Source: Acetobacteraceae bacterium H6797 (lineage in GTDB: Bacteria; Pseudomonadota; Alphaproteobacteria; Acetobacterales; Acetobacteraceae). Taken from it: a DNA stretch of 64,000 nt. A program made the position numbers and the translations under genes. Numbering within the stretch: the stretch's first letter is position 1; each line of letters begins with the position of its first letter. The DNA lies in the NCBI GenBank assembly GCA_015223225.1, contig JADFCQ010000001.1:248001-312000 (forward strand). The letters are read 5' to 3'. Shown here in pieces: positions 17,175 to 27,347 of this stretch. The notes under the pieces were generated by a model. That model was not told where the DNA came from, searched no databases, and saw only the letters and a program-made list of their open reading frames with translations.

Positions 17175-18482
17175 TCAGCAATCGAGCGTATTTGCGCGTT
17201 CCCATTCCGTCAGGGCGGCGGTGTAGCTCGTCCAATCCGCCATCTTCAGCTTCACGTAGGAACTGACGAAAGCCTCGCCCAGCGAGGCGCGCAGCATCGG
17301 CGAAGCGTCGAGCGCGCGGACGGCATCGAGCAGGTTCAGCGGCAACCGCTTCGCGTCCTTCACCAGATGGCCCTCGGTATACATGTTGATGTCGAGGCGC
17401 GGGCCGGGATCGGTCGCCTTGGCCATGCCGTCGAGCCCGGCGGCCAGGATGCCGGCCTGGAGCAGATAGGGGTTGGTCGCGCCATCGGCGAGGCGCAGCT
17501 CGAAGCGCCCGGCTTCGGGGATGCGGATCATATGCGTGCGGTTATTGCCCGCATAGGTGACCGTATTCGGCGCCCAGGTGGCACCCGAGGTGGTGCGGGG
17601 CGCGTTGATGCGCTTGTAGGAATTCACCGTCGGGTTGAAGAGCGCGCAGAGCCCTTCGGCATGTTCGATGATGCCGCCGAGGAAGTTGTAGCCCGTCTTG
17701 GAGACGCCCAGCTCGCCCGCGTCATCGGCGAAGACATTCTCCTCGCCTTTCCAGAGCGAGACATGGGCATGGCAGCCGCTGCCGGTCAGGCCCAGGAAGG
17801 GCTTGGGCATGAAGGTGGCGCGCAGCCCGTGCTTCTCGGCGATGGACTTGGCCATGAACTTGAAGAAGACATGCCGATCGGCCGTGGTGAGCGCGTCGGC
17901 ATAGTGCCAGTTCATCTCGAACTGGCCGTTGGCATCCTCATGGTCGTTCTGATAGGCGCCCCAGCCGAGGGCGAGCATGGCGTCGCAGATCTCGGTAATG
18001 ACGTCATAGCGCCGCATCAGGGCCGAGGCGTCGTAGCAGGGTTTGTCGGCACTGTCGGCGGCATCGGAGATGGCTTTGCCATCGGGCGTGGTCAGGAAGA
18101 ATTCGCATTCCACGCCCGTCTTGAGCGTGAGCCCCTGCTCGGCCGCCTTGGCGACCATGCGCTTGAGCGTATTGCGCGGCGCCTGATCGACCGGCTCGCC
18201 GTTTATGTAGAGGTCGGAGGCGAGCCAGCCCACTTCCGGCTTCCAGGGAAGCTGAATGAGCGTCTGGGGGTCCGGCACGGCGAAGAGATCGGCATCGGCG
18301 GGCGACATGTCGAGCCAGGTGGCGAAACCGGCGAAGCCGGCGCCATCGCGCTGCATGCCCGCGATCGCCTGCGCCGGCACCAGCTTCGCGCGCTGGGCGC
18401 CGAAGAGGTCCGTGTAGGAGATCAGGAGATACTTGATGCCGCGCGCCTTCGCGGCCGCCGCCAGATCGGTCGAACTTGCCAT
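17175..18482 (-). CDS. glnT: Type III glutamine synthetase (GlnT) or gamma-glutamyl-amine ligase
   Basis: A 435-residue glutamine-synthetase fold enzyme. Metal and substrate residues appear in VECEFF, NGQFEMNWHY and GSGCHAHVSLW, and NRTHMIRIP and RFELRLADGATNPYL follow. The adenylylation-site Tyr motif of GlnA is not seen. Relatives include rhizobial GlnT and the gamma-glutamylmethylamide synthetase GmaS, which sequence alone does not separate. A GGGGA ribosome site precedes the ATG. It is the last gene after glxB-glxC-glxD, 91 nt behind glxD. Confidence 0.85.
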   Translation of the reverse strand: MASSTDLAAAAKARGIKYLLISYTDLFGAQRAKLVPAQAIAGMQRDGAGFAGFATWLDMSPADADLFAVPDPQTLIQLPWKPEVGWLASDLYINGEPVDQAPRNTLKRMVAKAAEQGLTLKTGVECEFFLTTPDGKAISDAADSADKPCYDASALMRRYDVITEICDAMLALGWGAYQNDHEDANGQFEMNWHYADALTTADRHVFFKFMAKSIAEKHGLRATFMPKPFLGLTGSGCHAHVSLWKGEENVFADDAGELGVSKTGYNFLGGIIEHAEGLCALFNPTVNSYKRINAPRTTSGATWAPNTVTYAGNNRTHMIRIPEAGRFELRLADGATNPYLLQAGILAAGLDGMAKATDPGPRLDINMYTEGHLVKDAKRLPLNLLDAVRALDASPMLRASLGEAFVSSYVKLKMADWTSYTAALTEWERANTLDC

Positions 18483-18544
18483 GTGCCATCCCCGTTTGCT
18501 GGTTGGATGGCCGTGTGTTTTGCGTCCCCGTTTCAGTCTTCTTG

Positions 18545-18566
18545 CCGGGGGCGCGGCGGCCCCCGG
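18545..18566 (-). terminator. Hairpin between glxD and glnT
   Basis: An 8-bp stem (CCGGGGGC / GCCCCCGG) lies 7 nt after the glxD stop on the minus strand, without a T tract. It may lower glnT expression relative to the glx genes or stabilise the upstream message. Confidence 0.4.
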
Positions 18567-18573
18567 GGCAGTC

Positions 18574-19899
18574 TCAGAACTTGCTCTGGCCCGGAATCCA
18601 TTCCGTGCCGGCGAGCGGCACGCGGGCCATGGCCGCGGCCTCGATGGTCAGCGCCACCAGGTCCTCCGGCTCGAGATTATGCAGGTGGCTCTTGCCGCAG
18701 GCCCGCGCGATGATCTGCGCTTCCATCGTCATGACGGACAGGAAATTGGCAAGCCTGCGCCCGGCCCGCACTGGATCGAGCCGCGCGGCCAGGACGGGGT
18801 CCTGCGTGGTGATGCCGACGGGGTCGAGCCCTTCGTGCCAGTCGTCATAGGCGCCGGCCGTGGCGCCGATCTTGCGATATTCGTCTTCCAGCGCCGGATC
18901 ATTGTCGCCCAGCGCGATCAGCGCGGCGGTGCCGATCGCCACCGCATCGGCGCCGAGGGCGAGGGCCTTGGCCATATCGGCACCGCTGCGGATGCCGCCC
19001 GAGACGATGAGCTGCACCTTGCGATGCATGCCGAGATCCTGCAGCGCCTGCACCGCGGGGCGGATGGCGGCGAGGATCGGCAGGCCGACATTCTCGATGA
19101 AGACGTCCTGCGTCGCCGCCGTGCCGCCCTGCATACCGTCGATGACGACCACATCCGCACCAGACTTCACCGCCAGCGCCGTATCGTAATAAGGGCGGCT
19201 GGCGCCGACCTTCACGTAGATCGGCTTTTCCCAATCGGTGAGTTCGCGCAGTTCCTCGATCTTGATTTCCAGATCGTCCGGCCCCGTCCAATCCGGGTGG
19301 CGGCAGGCGCTGCGCTGGTCGATGCCTTCCGGCAGATTGCGCATCTTGGCCACACGCGGGGAGATTTTCTGCCCCAGCAGCATGCCGCCGCCGCCGGGCT
19401 TCGCACCCTGCCCGATCACCACCTCGATCGCATCGGCCTTGAGCAGGTCTTCGAGATTCATGCCGTAGCGCGAGGGAAGATACTGATAGACGAGGGTCTG
19501 GCTCGCCTGCCGCTCCTCCGGCGTCATGCCGCCATCGCCCGTGGTAGTCGAGGTGCCGACGGCCGAGGCGCCGCGCCCCAGCGCCTCTTTCGCATTGCCC
19601 GAGAGCGCGCCGAAGCTCATGCCCGCGATGGTCACGGGCGTCTTCAGCACCACGGGCTTCTTCGCGAAACGCGAGCCCAGAACGACATCGGTGCCGCATT
19701 TCTCGCGATAGCCCTCCAGCGGATAACGCGAGATGGAGGCGCCGAGAAACAGCAGGTCGTCGAAATGGGGCAGCTTGCGCTTCGCGCCCGCGCCGCGGAT
19801 GTCATAGATGCCCGTGGCCGCCGCGCGCTGGATCTCGGCGATGCTATGCGGATCGAAGGTTGCCGAGAAGCGCGGCGGGGTGCGGTGATGATTGTCCAT
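18574..19899 (-). CDS. glxD: FMN-binding glutamate-synthase-like subunit (GlxD / MgsC type)
   Basis: A 441-residue protein equivalent to the FMN domain of GltB. TPVTIAGMSFGALSGNAKEAL begins the flavin barrel, GQGAKPGGGGMLLG and VVVIDGMQGGTAATQ are substrate and flavin loops, and GGIRSGADMAKALALGADAV holds the phosphate site. It stands alone instead of being fused as in GltB. Homologues are rhizobial GlxD and the C subunit of methylotroph N-methylglutamate synthase. The ATG at 19899 (MDNHHRTPP) is preferred to one four codons upstream that overlaps glxC. Confidence 0.87.
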   Translation of the reverse strand: MDNHHRTPPRFSATFDPHSIAEIQRAAATGIYDIRGAGAKRKLPHFDDLLFLGASISRYPLEGYREKCGTDVVLGSRFAKKPVVLKTPVTIAGMSFGALSGNAKEALGRGASAVGTSTTTGDGGMTPEERQASQTLVYQYLPSRYGMNLEDLLKADAIEVVIGQGAKPGGGGMLLGQKISPRVAKMRNLPEGIDQRSACRHPDWTGPDDLEIKIEELRELTDWEKPIYVKVGASRPYYDTALAVKSGADVVVIDGMQGGTAATQDVFIENVGLPILAAIRPAVQALQDLGMHRKVQLIVSGGIRSGADMAKALALGADAVAIGTAALIALGDNDPALEDEYRKIGATAGAYDDWHEGLDPVGITTQDPVLAARLDPVRAGRRLANFLSVMTMEAQIIARACGKSHLHNLEPEDLVALTIEAAAMARVPLAGTEWIPGQSKF

Positions 19900-19907
19900 C
19901 TGGCGCC

Positions 19908-20591
19908 TCAATACGCGTCGGCGTTATCGACGTGGAAATGGTAGAGCTTGCGCGCCGAGCCGTAGAACTTGAACTCGCTGACGCCGGCATCGAAACCCGC
20001 CTTGTCGAGCAGGCCCTGGAGGATGCGCGTCTCCTCCTCGCCCATCGGCTTCTCGACGCAATCGGCACCGAGCGAGGCAACCTTGCCGCGCACGAAAAGC
20101 CGCGCCTCGTAAAGACTGTCGCCCAGGGCCTCGCCCGCGTCGCCGAGGACGACGAGATTGCCCTCCTGCGCCATGAAGGCCGACATCGAGCCGACGGAGC
20201 CTTTCACGACGATATCGACGCCCTTCATCGAGATACCGCAGCGCGAGGCCGCATTCCCCTCGATGACGAGCAGCCCGCCGCGCCCCGTCGCCCCGGCCGA
20301 GGCGCTCGCATCGCCCTTCACGCGCACGGTGCCGGACATGATATTCTCGGCGACACCTACCCCGGCATTGCCGTTGATGGTGATTTCGGCCTCGGTGTTG
20401 AAGCCCGCGCAGTAATAGCCGACATGGCCGTCGATGGTGATCGAGACGGGCCGCTTAACCCCCACGGCCACCGCATGCCGCCCGCGCGGATTGCTGATGG
20501 ACCAACGGGTTTCGTTGGTATTCTCCGGCAGCGCATGCAGCCGCGCATTCAATTCCCGCAGCGGGGCGGTGGCGAGATCGACCTCGATCAT
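19908..20591 (-). CDS. glxC: GXGXG-motif glutamate-synthase-like subunit (GlxC / MgsB type)
   Basis: A 227-residue protein made of the right-handed beta-helix GXGXG domain found at the C-terminus of GltB. Repeated motifs such as ITINGNAGVGVAENI, VRVKGDASASAGATGRGG and VVVKGSVGS-like turns are visible. In glutamate synthase this domain holds the amidotransferase and FMN parts in place. It overlaps glxB by 4 nt (ATGA), and glxD starts 9 nt after its stop. Confidence 0.87.
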   Translation of the reverse strand: MIEVDLATAPLRELNARLHALPENTNETRWSISNPRGRHAVAVGVKRPVSITIDGHVGYYCAGFNTEAEITINGNAGVGVAENIMSGTVRVKGDASASAGATGRGGLLVIEGNAASRCGISMKGVDIVVKGSVGSMSAFMAQEGNLVVLGDAGEALGDSLYEARLFVRGKVASLGADCVEKPMGEEETRILQGLLDKAGFDAGVSEFKFYGSARKLYHFHVDNADAY

Positions 20592-21469
20592 GCGGCGTGT
20601 TCCCAGACATAGACCTTGGCGGGTTCCGGCTCGAAAATCCGCGCCTGCTCGATGCCGGGCAGATCCACCAGCGCGCGATATTCCGAGCCGAAGGCGACAT
20701 AATCATCGGTTTCGGCCATGACCGCCGGCTTGCAGGCGATGGGGTCCCGCAGCACGGCGAAGCCCGTCTCGGTGCCAATGACGAAAGTGTAGAAGCCGTC
20801 GAGATCTTTCAGCGCGCCATGCAGCGCAGCTTCCAGACTGTCGCCCTGCCGCAGCCGCCAGGTCAGGTAGCCGGCGGCGACTTCGGTGTCATTTTCAGTG
20901 GCGAAGCTGATGCCCTCGCGCTTCAGCTCGCGGCGGACAGCATTGTGGTTCGAAAGCGAGCCATTATGCACCAGGCATTGATCGGGCCCGGTGGAGAAAG
21001 GATGCGCGCCCTGGATGGTCACCGCGCTCTCGGTCGCCATGCGCGTATGGCCGATGCCATGCGTGCCGGCCATTTTCTCCAGCCCATACCGCCCGGCGAC
21101 ATTCTCCGGCAGGCCCACGCCCTTGTAGAGCTCGATGCGCTTGCCGGTGGAGACGATATCCGTGCCCGGCGAGAGCTTCGCCAGGGCCGACCGCACCTCC
21201 GCCTCGCGCGCGGCGGGCAGGGTGATGACAGCATGGTCGTCATGCAGCGCCACGGAGACGCCGAGCTGAGCTGCCAGGGCCGTGAAATCGGTGCCTTCCG
21301 GCCCACGCAGAGTCAGCTTCGCCTCCCCCGCCGCACCGGGGCCATAGACGGCGAAACCGGCGCTATCGGGCCCGCGATCGCTCATCACCGCGAGCATGGA
21401 CGAAAGCATCTCGCCCAGCTTCGGCTCCAGCGCCGGATTTTTCAGGAAGAGGCCCACAATGCCGCACAT
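20588..21469 (-). CDS. glxB: Class II glutamine amidotransferase (GlxB / MgsA type)
   Basis: A 293-residue Ntn-type glutaminase. The start must be the ATG at 21469, because the following Cys (MCGIVGLF) is the N-terminal nucleophile after Met removal; 18 upstream codons in the frame are not used. GIGHTRMATESAVT and LVHNGSLSNHNAVRRELKREG match the glutamine-binding loops. It supplies ammonia to the FMN subunit. It is the first gene of glxB-glxC-glxD-glnT, and the three glx genes are nearly contiguous. Confidence 0.88.
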   Translation of the reverse strand: MCGIVGLFLKNPALEPKLGEMLSSMLAVMSDRGPDSAGFAVYGPGAAGEAKLTLRGPEGTDFTALAAQLGVSVALHDDHAVITLPAAREAEVRSALAKLSPGTDIVSTGKRIELYKGVGLPENVAGRYGLEKMAGTHGIGHTRMATESAVTIQGAHPFSTGPDQCLVHNGSLSNHNAVRRELKREGISFATENDTEVAAGYLTWRLRQGDSLEAALHGALKDLDGFYTFVIGTETGFAVLRDPIACKPAVMAETDDYVAFGSEYRALVDLPGIEQARIFEPEPAKVYVWEHAA

Positions 21470-21534
21470 GCCCGCACCCTCGTGACGTGACGCGGCGCAG
21501 CATGGCCCGATCCGGAGCAGCAATCAATCCATTC

Positions 21535-21551
21535 AGGAAAAATAATTTCCT
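21535..21551 (-). promoter_or_regulatory. AT-rich palindrome upstream of glxB, candidate operator
   Basis: AGGAAAAATAATTTCCT is a 17-bp inverted repeat (6-bp arms, 5-bp centre) in an AT-rich island within very GC-rich DNA. It lies 66 nt upstream of the glxB start and 11 nt after the XRE-cupin gene. Its position suggests binding by the neighbouring regulator, which is inference. Confidence 0.5.
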
Positions 21552-21561
21552 AACAAGAAAA

Positions 21562-22173
21562 TCACCCCTCAGGGCGCGCGTGGACGATGATCGAGAGGTA
21601 AGTCATTGGTTTGACGATCAGTTCTTCCGGCCCATGCGGCGCGGCGCTGTCGAACATCAGGGAGTCGCCGGGCCGGAGGTGATAGCTGCGATCGGCATGG
21701 CGGTAGATCACCTCCCCGCTCAGCATATGGATGAACTCCACGCCCTCATGCTGGAAGCCCGTATAGGGCTCGGCCTCCTCATGCAGGGTGATAAGATAGG
21801 GCTCCACCGCCACGGCCCCGCCCAGCGCGTGCCCGAGCAGGCTGTATTGGTGCCCCACCTTGGTGCCGCGCCGCTCGATCACCACCCCCTGCCCCGCCTT
21901 CACATAGGAGCAGTCCCGCTTCTCCTCGAAGCTCGCGAAGAGCGTGGTGATGGGCACGTTGAGCGCCGTCGCCAGGGATTGCAGCGTGGCGAGGGAGGGC
22001 GAGATCTGCCCGTTCTCGATTTTCGAGAGCATGCCGGCCGAGATATTCGCCGCCGCCGCCAAGTCGGTCGCCGTCATGGCGCCGCGCTTACGCAGCGCGC
22101 GCACCTGCGCGCCCAGCGCCTGCTCCAGCGAGCGTTCGGTGATAGCCGGCGCGCCTGATCCCGTCGTCAGCAT
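21562..22173 (-). CDS. XRE-family regulator with C-terminal cupin domain
   Basis: A 203-residue protein. A helix-turn-helix of the XRE type spans about residues 22-77 (LGAQVRALRKRGAMTATDLAAAANISAGMLSKIENG). A cupin domain follows at about 110-200 (EGVEFIHMLSGEV, HLRPGDSLMFDSAAPHGPEEL) and probably senses a small ligand. This architecture is common for local regulators of amine and amino acid genes. It reads in the same direction as the glx genes, 92 nt upstream of glxB, and 80 nt behind pcaB. Confidence 0.88.
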   Translation of the reverse strand: MLTTGSGAPAITERSLEQALGAQVRALRKRGAMTATDLAAAANISAGMLSKIENGQISPSLATLQSLATALNVPITTLFASFEEKRDCSYVKAGQGVVIERRGTKVGHQYSLLGHALGGAVAVEPYLITLHEEAEPYTGFQHEGVEFIHMLSGEVIYRHADRSYHLRPGDSLMFDSAAPHGPEELIVKPMTYLSIIVHARPEG

Positions 22174-22253
22174 GATCTCTCCATCCTCCGGGCCAGAATG
22201 GGCCGAGGGCCCGGCCTTGGCCAGCCCGGAGGAGGAGCGATCGCGCCCGGGCC

Positions 22254-23600
22254 TCAGCCCAGCCGCGCCAGGACGCGCGAGACGAAGGCGTCGGACACGC
22301 CGAGATAGCCCGCCGGATCGGTGAGCTTGGCGATAGCCGCGCCATCCAGCCGTGAGGAGACCTCGCCCTCCGCCGCCAGCGCCTCTGCCAGGGGAATGCC
22401 CTTGGCCAGCGCCACGTCGCAGGCGTGATGCACGACATGATGCGCCGTTTCGCGGCCCAGCACGGGGGCGAGGCCCATCATCACCGCCTCGGCCACGATG
22501 AGCCCGCCAGTGCTGTCGAGATTGCGCTTCATCCGCGCGGCATCCACCGTCATGCCCTCGGCGATGGTCAGCGCCTGGGCCAGGGCGCCATGGGTCAGCA
22601 GCATCGCCTGCGGCAGGGCCAGCGGTTCGGCCTGCCAGGGGCCGGTGCCGCGTTCCTGGTCATGTGCCATGGCGGAGAGCATCTGCGGCACCAGCGCATG
22701 CACCCCCCGCGCCTGGGCGAGCACATATTCGCAGGCGATGGGGTTGCGCTTCTGCGGCATGGTGGAAGAGCCGCCACGGCCCGGTGCATGCGGTTCATGC
22801 ACCTCGGCGACTTCCGTCTGCATCAGCAGCATCACGTCGGTCGCGATTTTCGAGAGCGCGCCGCAGAGCAGCCCGGCCCAGGCCACCGCCTCGGTCACGC
22901 CGTCGCGGCTCACATGCCAGGGGATATCCGCCTCGCCGAGCGAGAGTTCCTTGGCCAGTTCTTCGACGACCTCGAGCCCACGATCGCCCAGCGAGGCCAG
23001 CGTGCCCGCGGCGCCACCGAACTGAAGCCGCAGCGCGCGCGGGCGCAACTCCTTCAGCCGCTCCCGCATGGTGATCAGCGGCGAGAGCCAGACCGCGACC
23101 TTGTAGCCGAAGGTCACCGGCAGCGCGTGCTGGAGATGCGTGCGCCCGGCCATGACCGTGCCGCGATATTTTTCGGCCTGCTTGGCGAGCACCTCGCAGA
23201 GCCTGTCGAGATCGGCGCCGATGATGTCGAGCGCATCGCGCAGCACCAGCACCGTCGCGGTATCGACGATGTCCTGGGTCGTGGCTCCCCAATGCGTCCA
23301 GCGGCCCGCCTCGGCGCCCGCGGCCATGGTGAGCTGCTTCACCACACCCACGACGGGATAGCCCGTGTTGCGCGTGGCGGCGGCGAGCGCCGGCAGGTCC
23401 AGGATCTCGAAGCGGGCGGCATCGGAAATGGCCTTGGCGGCCTCTTGCGGCACGATGCCGAGCCGGGCCTGGGCACGGGCCAGCGCGGCCTCGATATCGA
23501 GCATCTTCTGCAGGATCGCGCGCTCGCCCACGGCGGCGCGCATCGCATCCGTGCCATAGAGCGCGCCGAAGACGGCGCCGTCGGCGGGGTTAACACTCAT
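22254..23600 (-). CDS. pcaB: 3-carboxy-cis,cis-muconate cycloisomerase
   Basis: A 448-residue fumarase/aspartase-superfamily enzyme that lactonises the protocatechuate ring-cleavage product. The superfamily signature GGSSTMPQKRNP is present, as are TQDIVDTATVL and GRTHLQHALPVTFG. The ATG at 23600 overlaps the pcaDC stop by 4 nt (ATGA); the open frame extends 89 codons upstream inside pcaDC and is not coding. Last gene of pcaI-J-F-DC-B. Confidence 0.93.
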   Translation of the reverse strand: MSVNPADGAVFGALYGTDAMRAAVGERAILQKMLDIEAALARAQARLGIVPQEAAKAISDAARFEILDLPALAAATRNTGYPVVGVVKQLTMAAGAEAGRWTHWGATTQDIVDTATVLVLRDALDIIGADLDRLCEVLAKQAEKYRGTVMAGRTHLQHALPVTFGYKVAVWLSPLITMRERLKELRPRALRLQFGGAAGTLASLGDRGLEVVEELAKELSLGEADIPWHVSRDGVTEAVAWAGLLCGALSKIATDVMLLMQTEVAEVHEPHAPGRGGSSTMPQKRNPIACEYVLAQARGVHALVPQMLSAMAHDQERGTGPWQAEPLALPQAMLLTHGALAQALTIAEGMTVDAARMKRNLDSTGGLIVAEAVMMGLAPVLGRETAHHVVHHACDVALAKGIPLAEALAAEGEVSSRLDGAAIAKLTDPAGYLGVSDAFVSRVLARLG

Positions 23601-24742
23601 GCGCCGGCTTCCATTTCCGCGAGAATTTGCTTGGCGATTTTCAGAGCATGATTCGCCGCCGGCACGCCGGCATAGGCGCCCACCTGCAGCAGCACTTCGC
23701 TGATCTCGGCGGGCGTCACGCCCGTGTTCCGCGTGGCCCGCACATGCAGGGCGAATTCGCCATCCCGCGCCAGCGCCGCCATCATGCCGAGGCAGAGCAG
23801 CGAGCGCTCCTTGCGCGTGAGCCCCGGCCGGGTCCAGACGCCGCCCCAGACATTGGCGGTGATCCATTCCTGGAAGGCCGCGTCCATCTCCGTGATGCCC
23901 TGGCTGGCCTTGGCAACATGCGCCTCGCCGAGCACGGATTTGCGGATCGTCAGCCCGGCGTCATAGCCCGAGACCTTCGGGAGCAGGAAAGCGACCATGG
24001 CCGAGGTGACCGCTTCCGGCACCTCCATGGTCGGAATATGCGCGGCCTTTTCCAGCACCACCAGCTCGGCGCCCGGAATGGCATCGCGCAGCGCCTCGGC
24101 GCTGGAAACGGGCGTGGCGAGGTCGCCATCGCCCACGATCACCAGCGTCGGGATGCGAAGTTTCTTGGTCTGCTTGGTAAGGTCGGCCGCCGCGATGGCT
24201 TCGGCAGCACCGGCATAACCCTCCGGATCGGTCCGGCGCAGCATGGCGCGCAGCCCGTTCGCGGCGGGCGTCTGGAGCGAAGGCTCCGTCACCCAGCGCG
24301 CCACCACGGCCTCGACCAGCGGCGCCATCCCTTCCTTGCGGACGAGGGCGGCGCGGTCGTGCCAGTTCTGCGCGGGGGGGATCGCGAGCGCCGTATCGAC
24401 GAGGCCAAGGCTCAGCACGCGGCCCGGCGCCTCATGGGCGATCGCCTGGCTGATCAGCCCGCCGATGGAAATGCCCGCCACATGCGCCTTGTGCACGCCC
24501 AGCGCATCGAGCAGCCCCAGCGCATCGCGCGCGAATTGCGCCATGCTGTAGGGGCCGGGCGTCACGCCGGTCAGCCCATGGCCGCGCAGATCCGGTCGGA
24601 TGACGCGGAAATGGCGGGAAAGCGCCTCGGCCTGCGCATCCCAGATATGGAGATTGGTGCCGAGGGAATGCAGCAGCAGCAACGGTGCGCCCGCGCCGCT
24701 GACCTGCACGTGGATGTCGAGATCACCGACGCGGACGAACAT
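23597..24742 (-). CDS. pcaDC: Fused 3-oxoadipate enol-lactonase / 4-carboxymuconolactone decarboxylase
   Basis: A 381-residue fusion covering two consecutive protocatechuate steps. Residues 1-255 are an alpha/beta hydrolase with nucleophile Ser92 in GISIGG, an acid residue in GDGDLATPVS and the His in KAAHIPTMEVPEA (PcaD). Residues about 265-378 are a carboxymuconolactone decarboxylase domain (PcaC), with WGGVWTRPGLTRKERSLL and the ALHVRATRNTGVT segment. Such fusions are known as PcaL in actinobacteria and occur in some proteobacteria. In an operon with pcaF upstream (12 nt) and pcaB overlapping downstream. Confidence 0.92.
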   Translation of the reverse strand: MFVRVGDLDIHVQVSGAGAPLLLLHSLGTNLHIWDAQAEALSRHFRVIRPDLRGHGLTGVTPGPYSMAQFARDALGLLDALGVHKAHVAGISIGGLISQAIAHEAPGRVLSLGLVDTALAIPPAQNWHDRAALVRKEGMAPLVEAVVARWVTEPSLQTPAANGLRAMLRRTDPEGYAGAAEAIAAADLTKQTKKLRIPTLVIVGDGDLATPVSSAEALRDAIPGAELVVLEKAAHIPTMEVPEAVTSAMVAFLLPKVSGYDAGLTIRKSVLGEAHVAKASQGITEMDAAFQEWITANVWGGVWTRPGLTRKERSLLCLGMMAALARDGEFALHVRATRNTGVTPAEISEVLLQVGAYAGVPAANHALKIAKQILAEMEAGA

Positions 24743-24754
24743 GCTGCTATTTCC

Positions 24755-25957
<1,203 letters not shown>

Positions 25958-25979
25958 GTTCAGCGTTTCCTCTTTTTTC

Positions 25980-26627
25980 TCAGTTCGCGATGACCGGGGC
26001 GCCGGTCTTGGCGCGCAGCTCGTCCAGCGTCAGGCCCGGCGCCATCTCGACCAGCTTGAAGCCTTCCGGCGTCACGTCCAGCACCGCGAGATTGGTATAG
26101 ACGCGCGTCACCGCCGCCATGGCGGTGAGCGGATAGGAGCAGCGCTTCACGAGCTTGGGGCTGCCATCCTTGGTCGTGTGCTCCATCACCACCCAGAGGC
26201 GCTTGGCGCCCACCGAAAGGTCCATGGCGCCGCCGACGGCGGGCGCGCTGTCATTGTCGCTCGTCGCCCAATTGGCGATGTCGCCATTCTCGGCCACCTC
26301 GAAGGCGCCCAGCACGCAGAGGTCGAGATGCCCGCCCCGAATGATCGAGAAGCTGTCGGCATGGTGGAAGAAGCTGCCGCCCGGCCGCAGCGTCACGGGC
26401 TGCTTGCCGGCATTGATCAGCCAGGGGTCGACTTTGTCCTTCTCCGGCGCCGGGCCCATGCCCAGCAGCCCGTTCTCGGAATGGAAGACGACCTCGCGCT
26501 CCGCCGGCACATGGTCGGCCAGCATGGTCGGGATGCCGATGCCGAGGTTGACGTACCAGCCCTCGGCAATGTCCTGCGCCGCGCGGGCGGCCATCTGGAC
26601 ACGGGTCAGCGGGGTGAAAGCGTTCAT
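25980..26627 (-). CDS. pcaJ: 3-oxoadipate CoA-transferase subunit B
   Basis: A 215-residue family-I CoA-transferase beta subunit. The catalytic Glu51 lies in SENGLLGMGP, and NLGIGIPTMLADHV and GGAMDLSVGAKRL match the family. With PcaI it transfers CoA from succinyl-CoA to 3-oxoadipate. It begins 13 nt after pcaI. Close relatives act on acetoacetate, so specificity comes from the operon context. Confidence 0.92.
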   Translation of the reverse strand: MNAFTPLTRVQMAARAAQDIAEGWYVNLGIGIPTMLADHVPAEREVVFHSENGLLGMGPAPEKDKVDPWLINAGKQPVTLRPGGSFFHHADSFSIIRGGHLDLCVLGAFEVAENGDIANWATSDNDSAPAVGGAMDLSVGAKRLWVVMEHTTKDGSPKLVKRCSYPLTAMAAVTRVYTNLAVLDVTPEGFKLVEMAPGLTLDELRAKTGAPVIAN

Positions 26628-26640
26628 GACGTTATCCTCC

Positions 26641-27309
26641 TCAGCCCTGCACGTCGGCGAGCGGCAGCACGCGATCGACGAAAATGCCCGGCGTCACCAC
26701 CAGTTCGGGGTCCACGGCATCGACGGCGTGGTGAGCCTGCACCACCGTCAGCTTGCCCGCCATGGCCATGATCGGATTGAAGTTCCGGCCAGACTGGTTG
26801 TAGCTCAGATTGCCCCAGCGGTCGGCCTGCCAGGCCTCGACCAGCGCCAGATCGCCCGGCAGCGCCAGTTCCATCACATGCGGCTTGCCGTTGAACTCGC
26901 GCACTTCCTTACCCTGGGCGAGCTTGGTGCCCGCCGCCGTCGGGGTGAAGAAGGCGGGGATGCCGGCACCGGCTGCGCGGATGCGCTCGGCCAGCGTGCC
27001 CTGCGGCACGATCTCCAGCTCCAGCTTACCCGCCTTATAGAGCTCCTCGAACACCACGGAGCCCGCCGAGCGCGGGAAGGAGCAGATGATCTTGCGGACG
27101 CGGCCCAGTTCCATCAGCGCGGCGAGGCCAGTGCGGCCCGTACCCGCGTTATTGGCGACGACCGTGAGGTCCTTCGCGCCCTGTTCGATCAGGCCTTCGA
27201 TGAGCAGATCTGGCTGTCCCACGGAGCCGAAGCCGCCGAGCAGCACGGTCGAGCCATCGGCGACGCCCGAAAGCGCCTCGGCAATGGAGGAGACGTATTT
27301 GTTGATCAT
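26641..27309 (-). CDS. pcaI: 3-oxoadipate CoA-transferase subunit A
   Basis: A 222-residue alpha subunit of the CoA-transferase. VLLGGFGSVGQPDLLIEGL and VVANNAGTG near the N-terminus form the CoA-binding region. First gene of the operon pcaI-pcaJ-pcaF-pcaDC-pcaB, which covers every step from carboxymuconate to acetyl- and succinyl-CoA. Two tandem palindromes lie 39 and 58 nt upstream. The ring-cleavage genes pcaGH are not in the window. Confidence 0.92.
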   Translation of the reverse strand: MINKYVSSIAEALSGVADGSTVLLGGFGSVGQPDLLIEGLIEQGAKDLTVVANNAGTGRTGLAALMELGRVRKIICSFPRSAGSVVFEELYKAGKLELEIVPQGTLAERIRAAGAGIPAFFTPTAAGTKLAQGKEVREFNGKPHVMELALPGDLALVEAWQADRWGNLSYNQSGRNFNPIMAMAGKLTVVQAHHAVDAVDPELVVTPGIFVDRVLPLADVQG

Positions 27310-27347
27310 GGCCCTTCCCTCGGACGCTCCGGTCTCGCGCGATAGTC

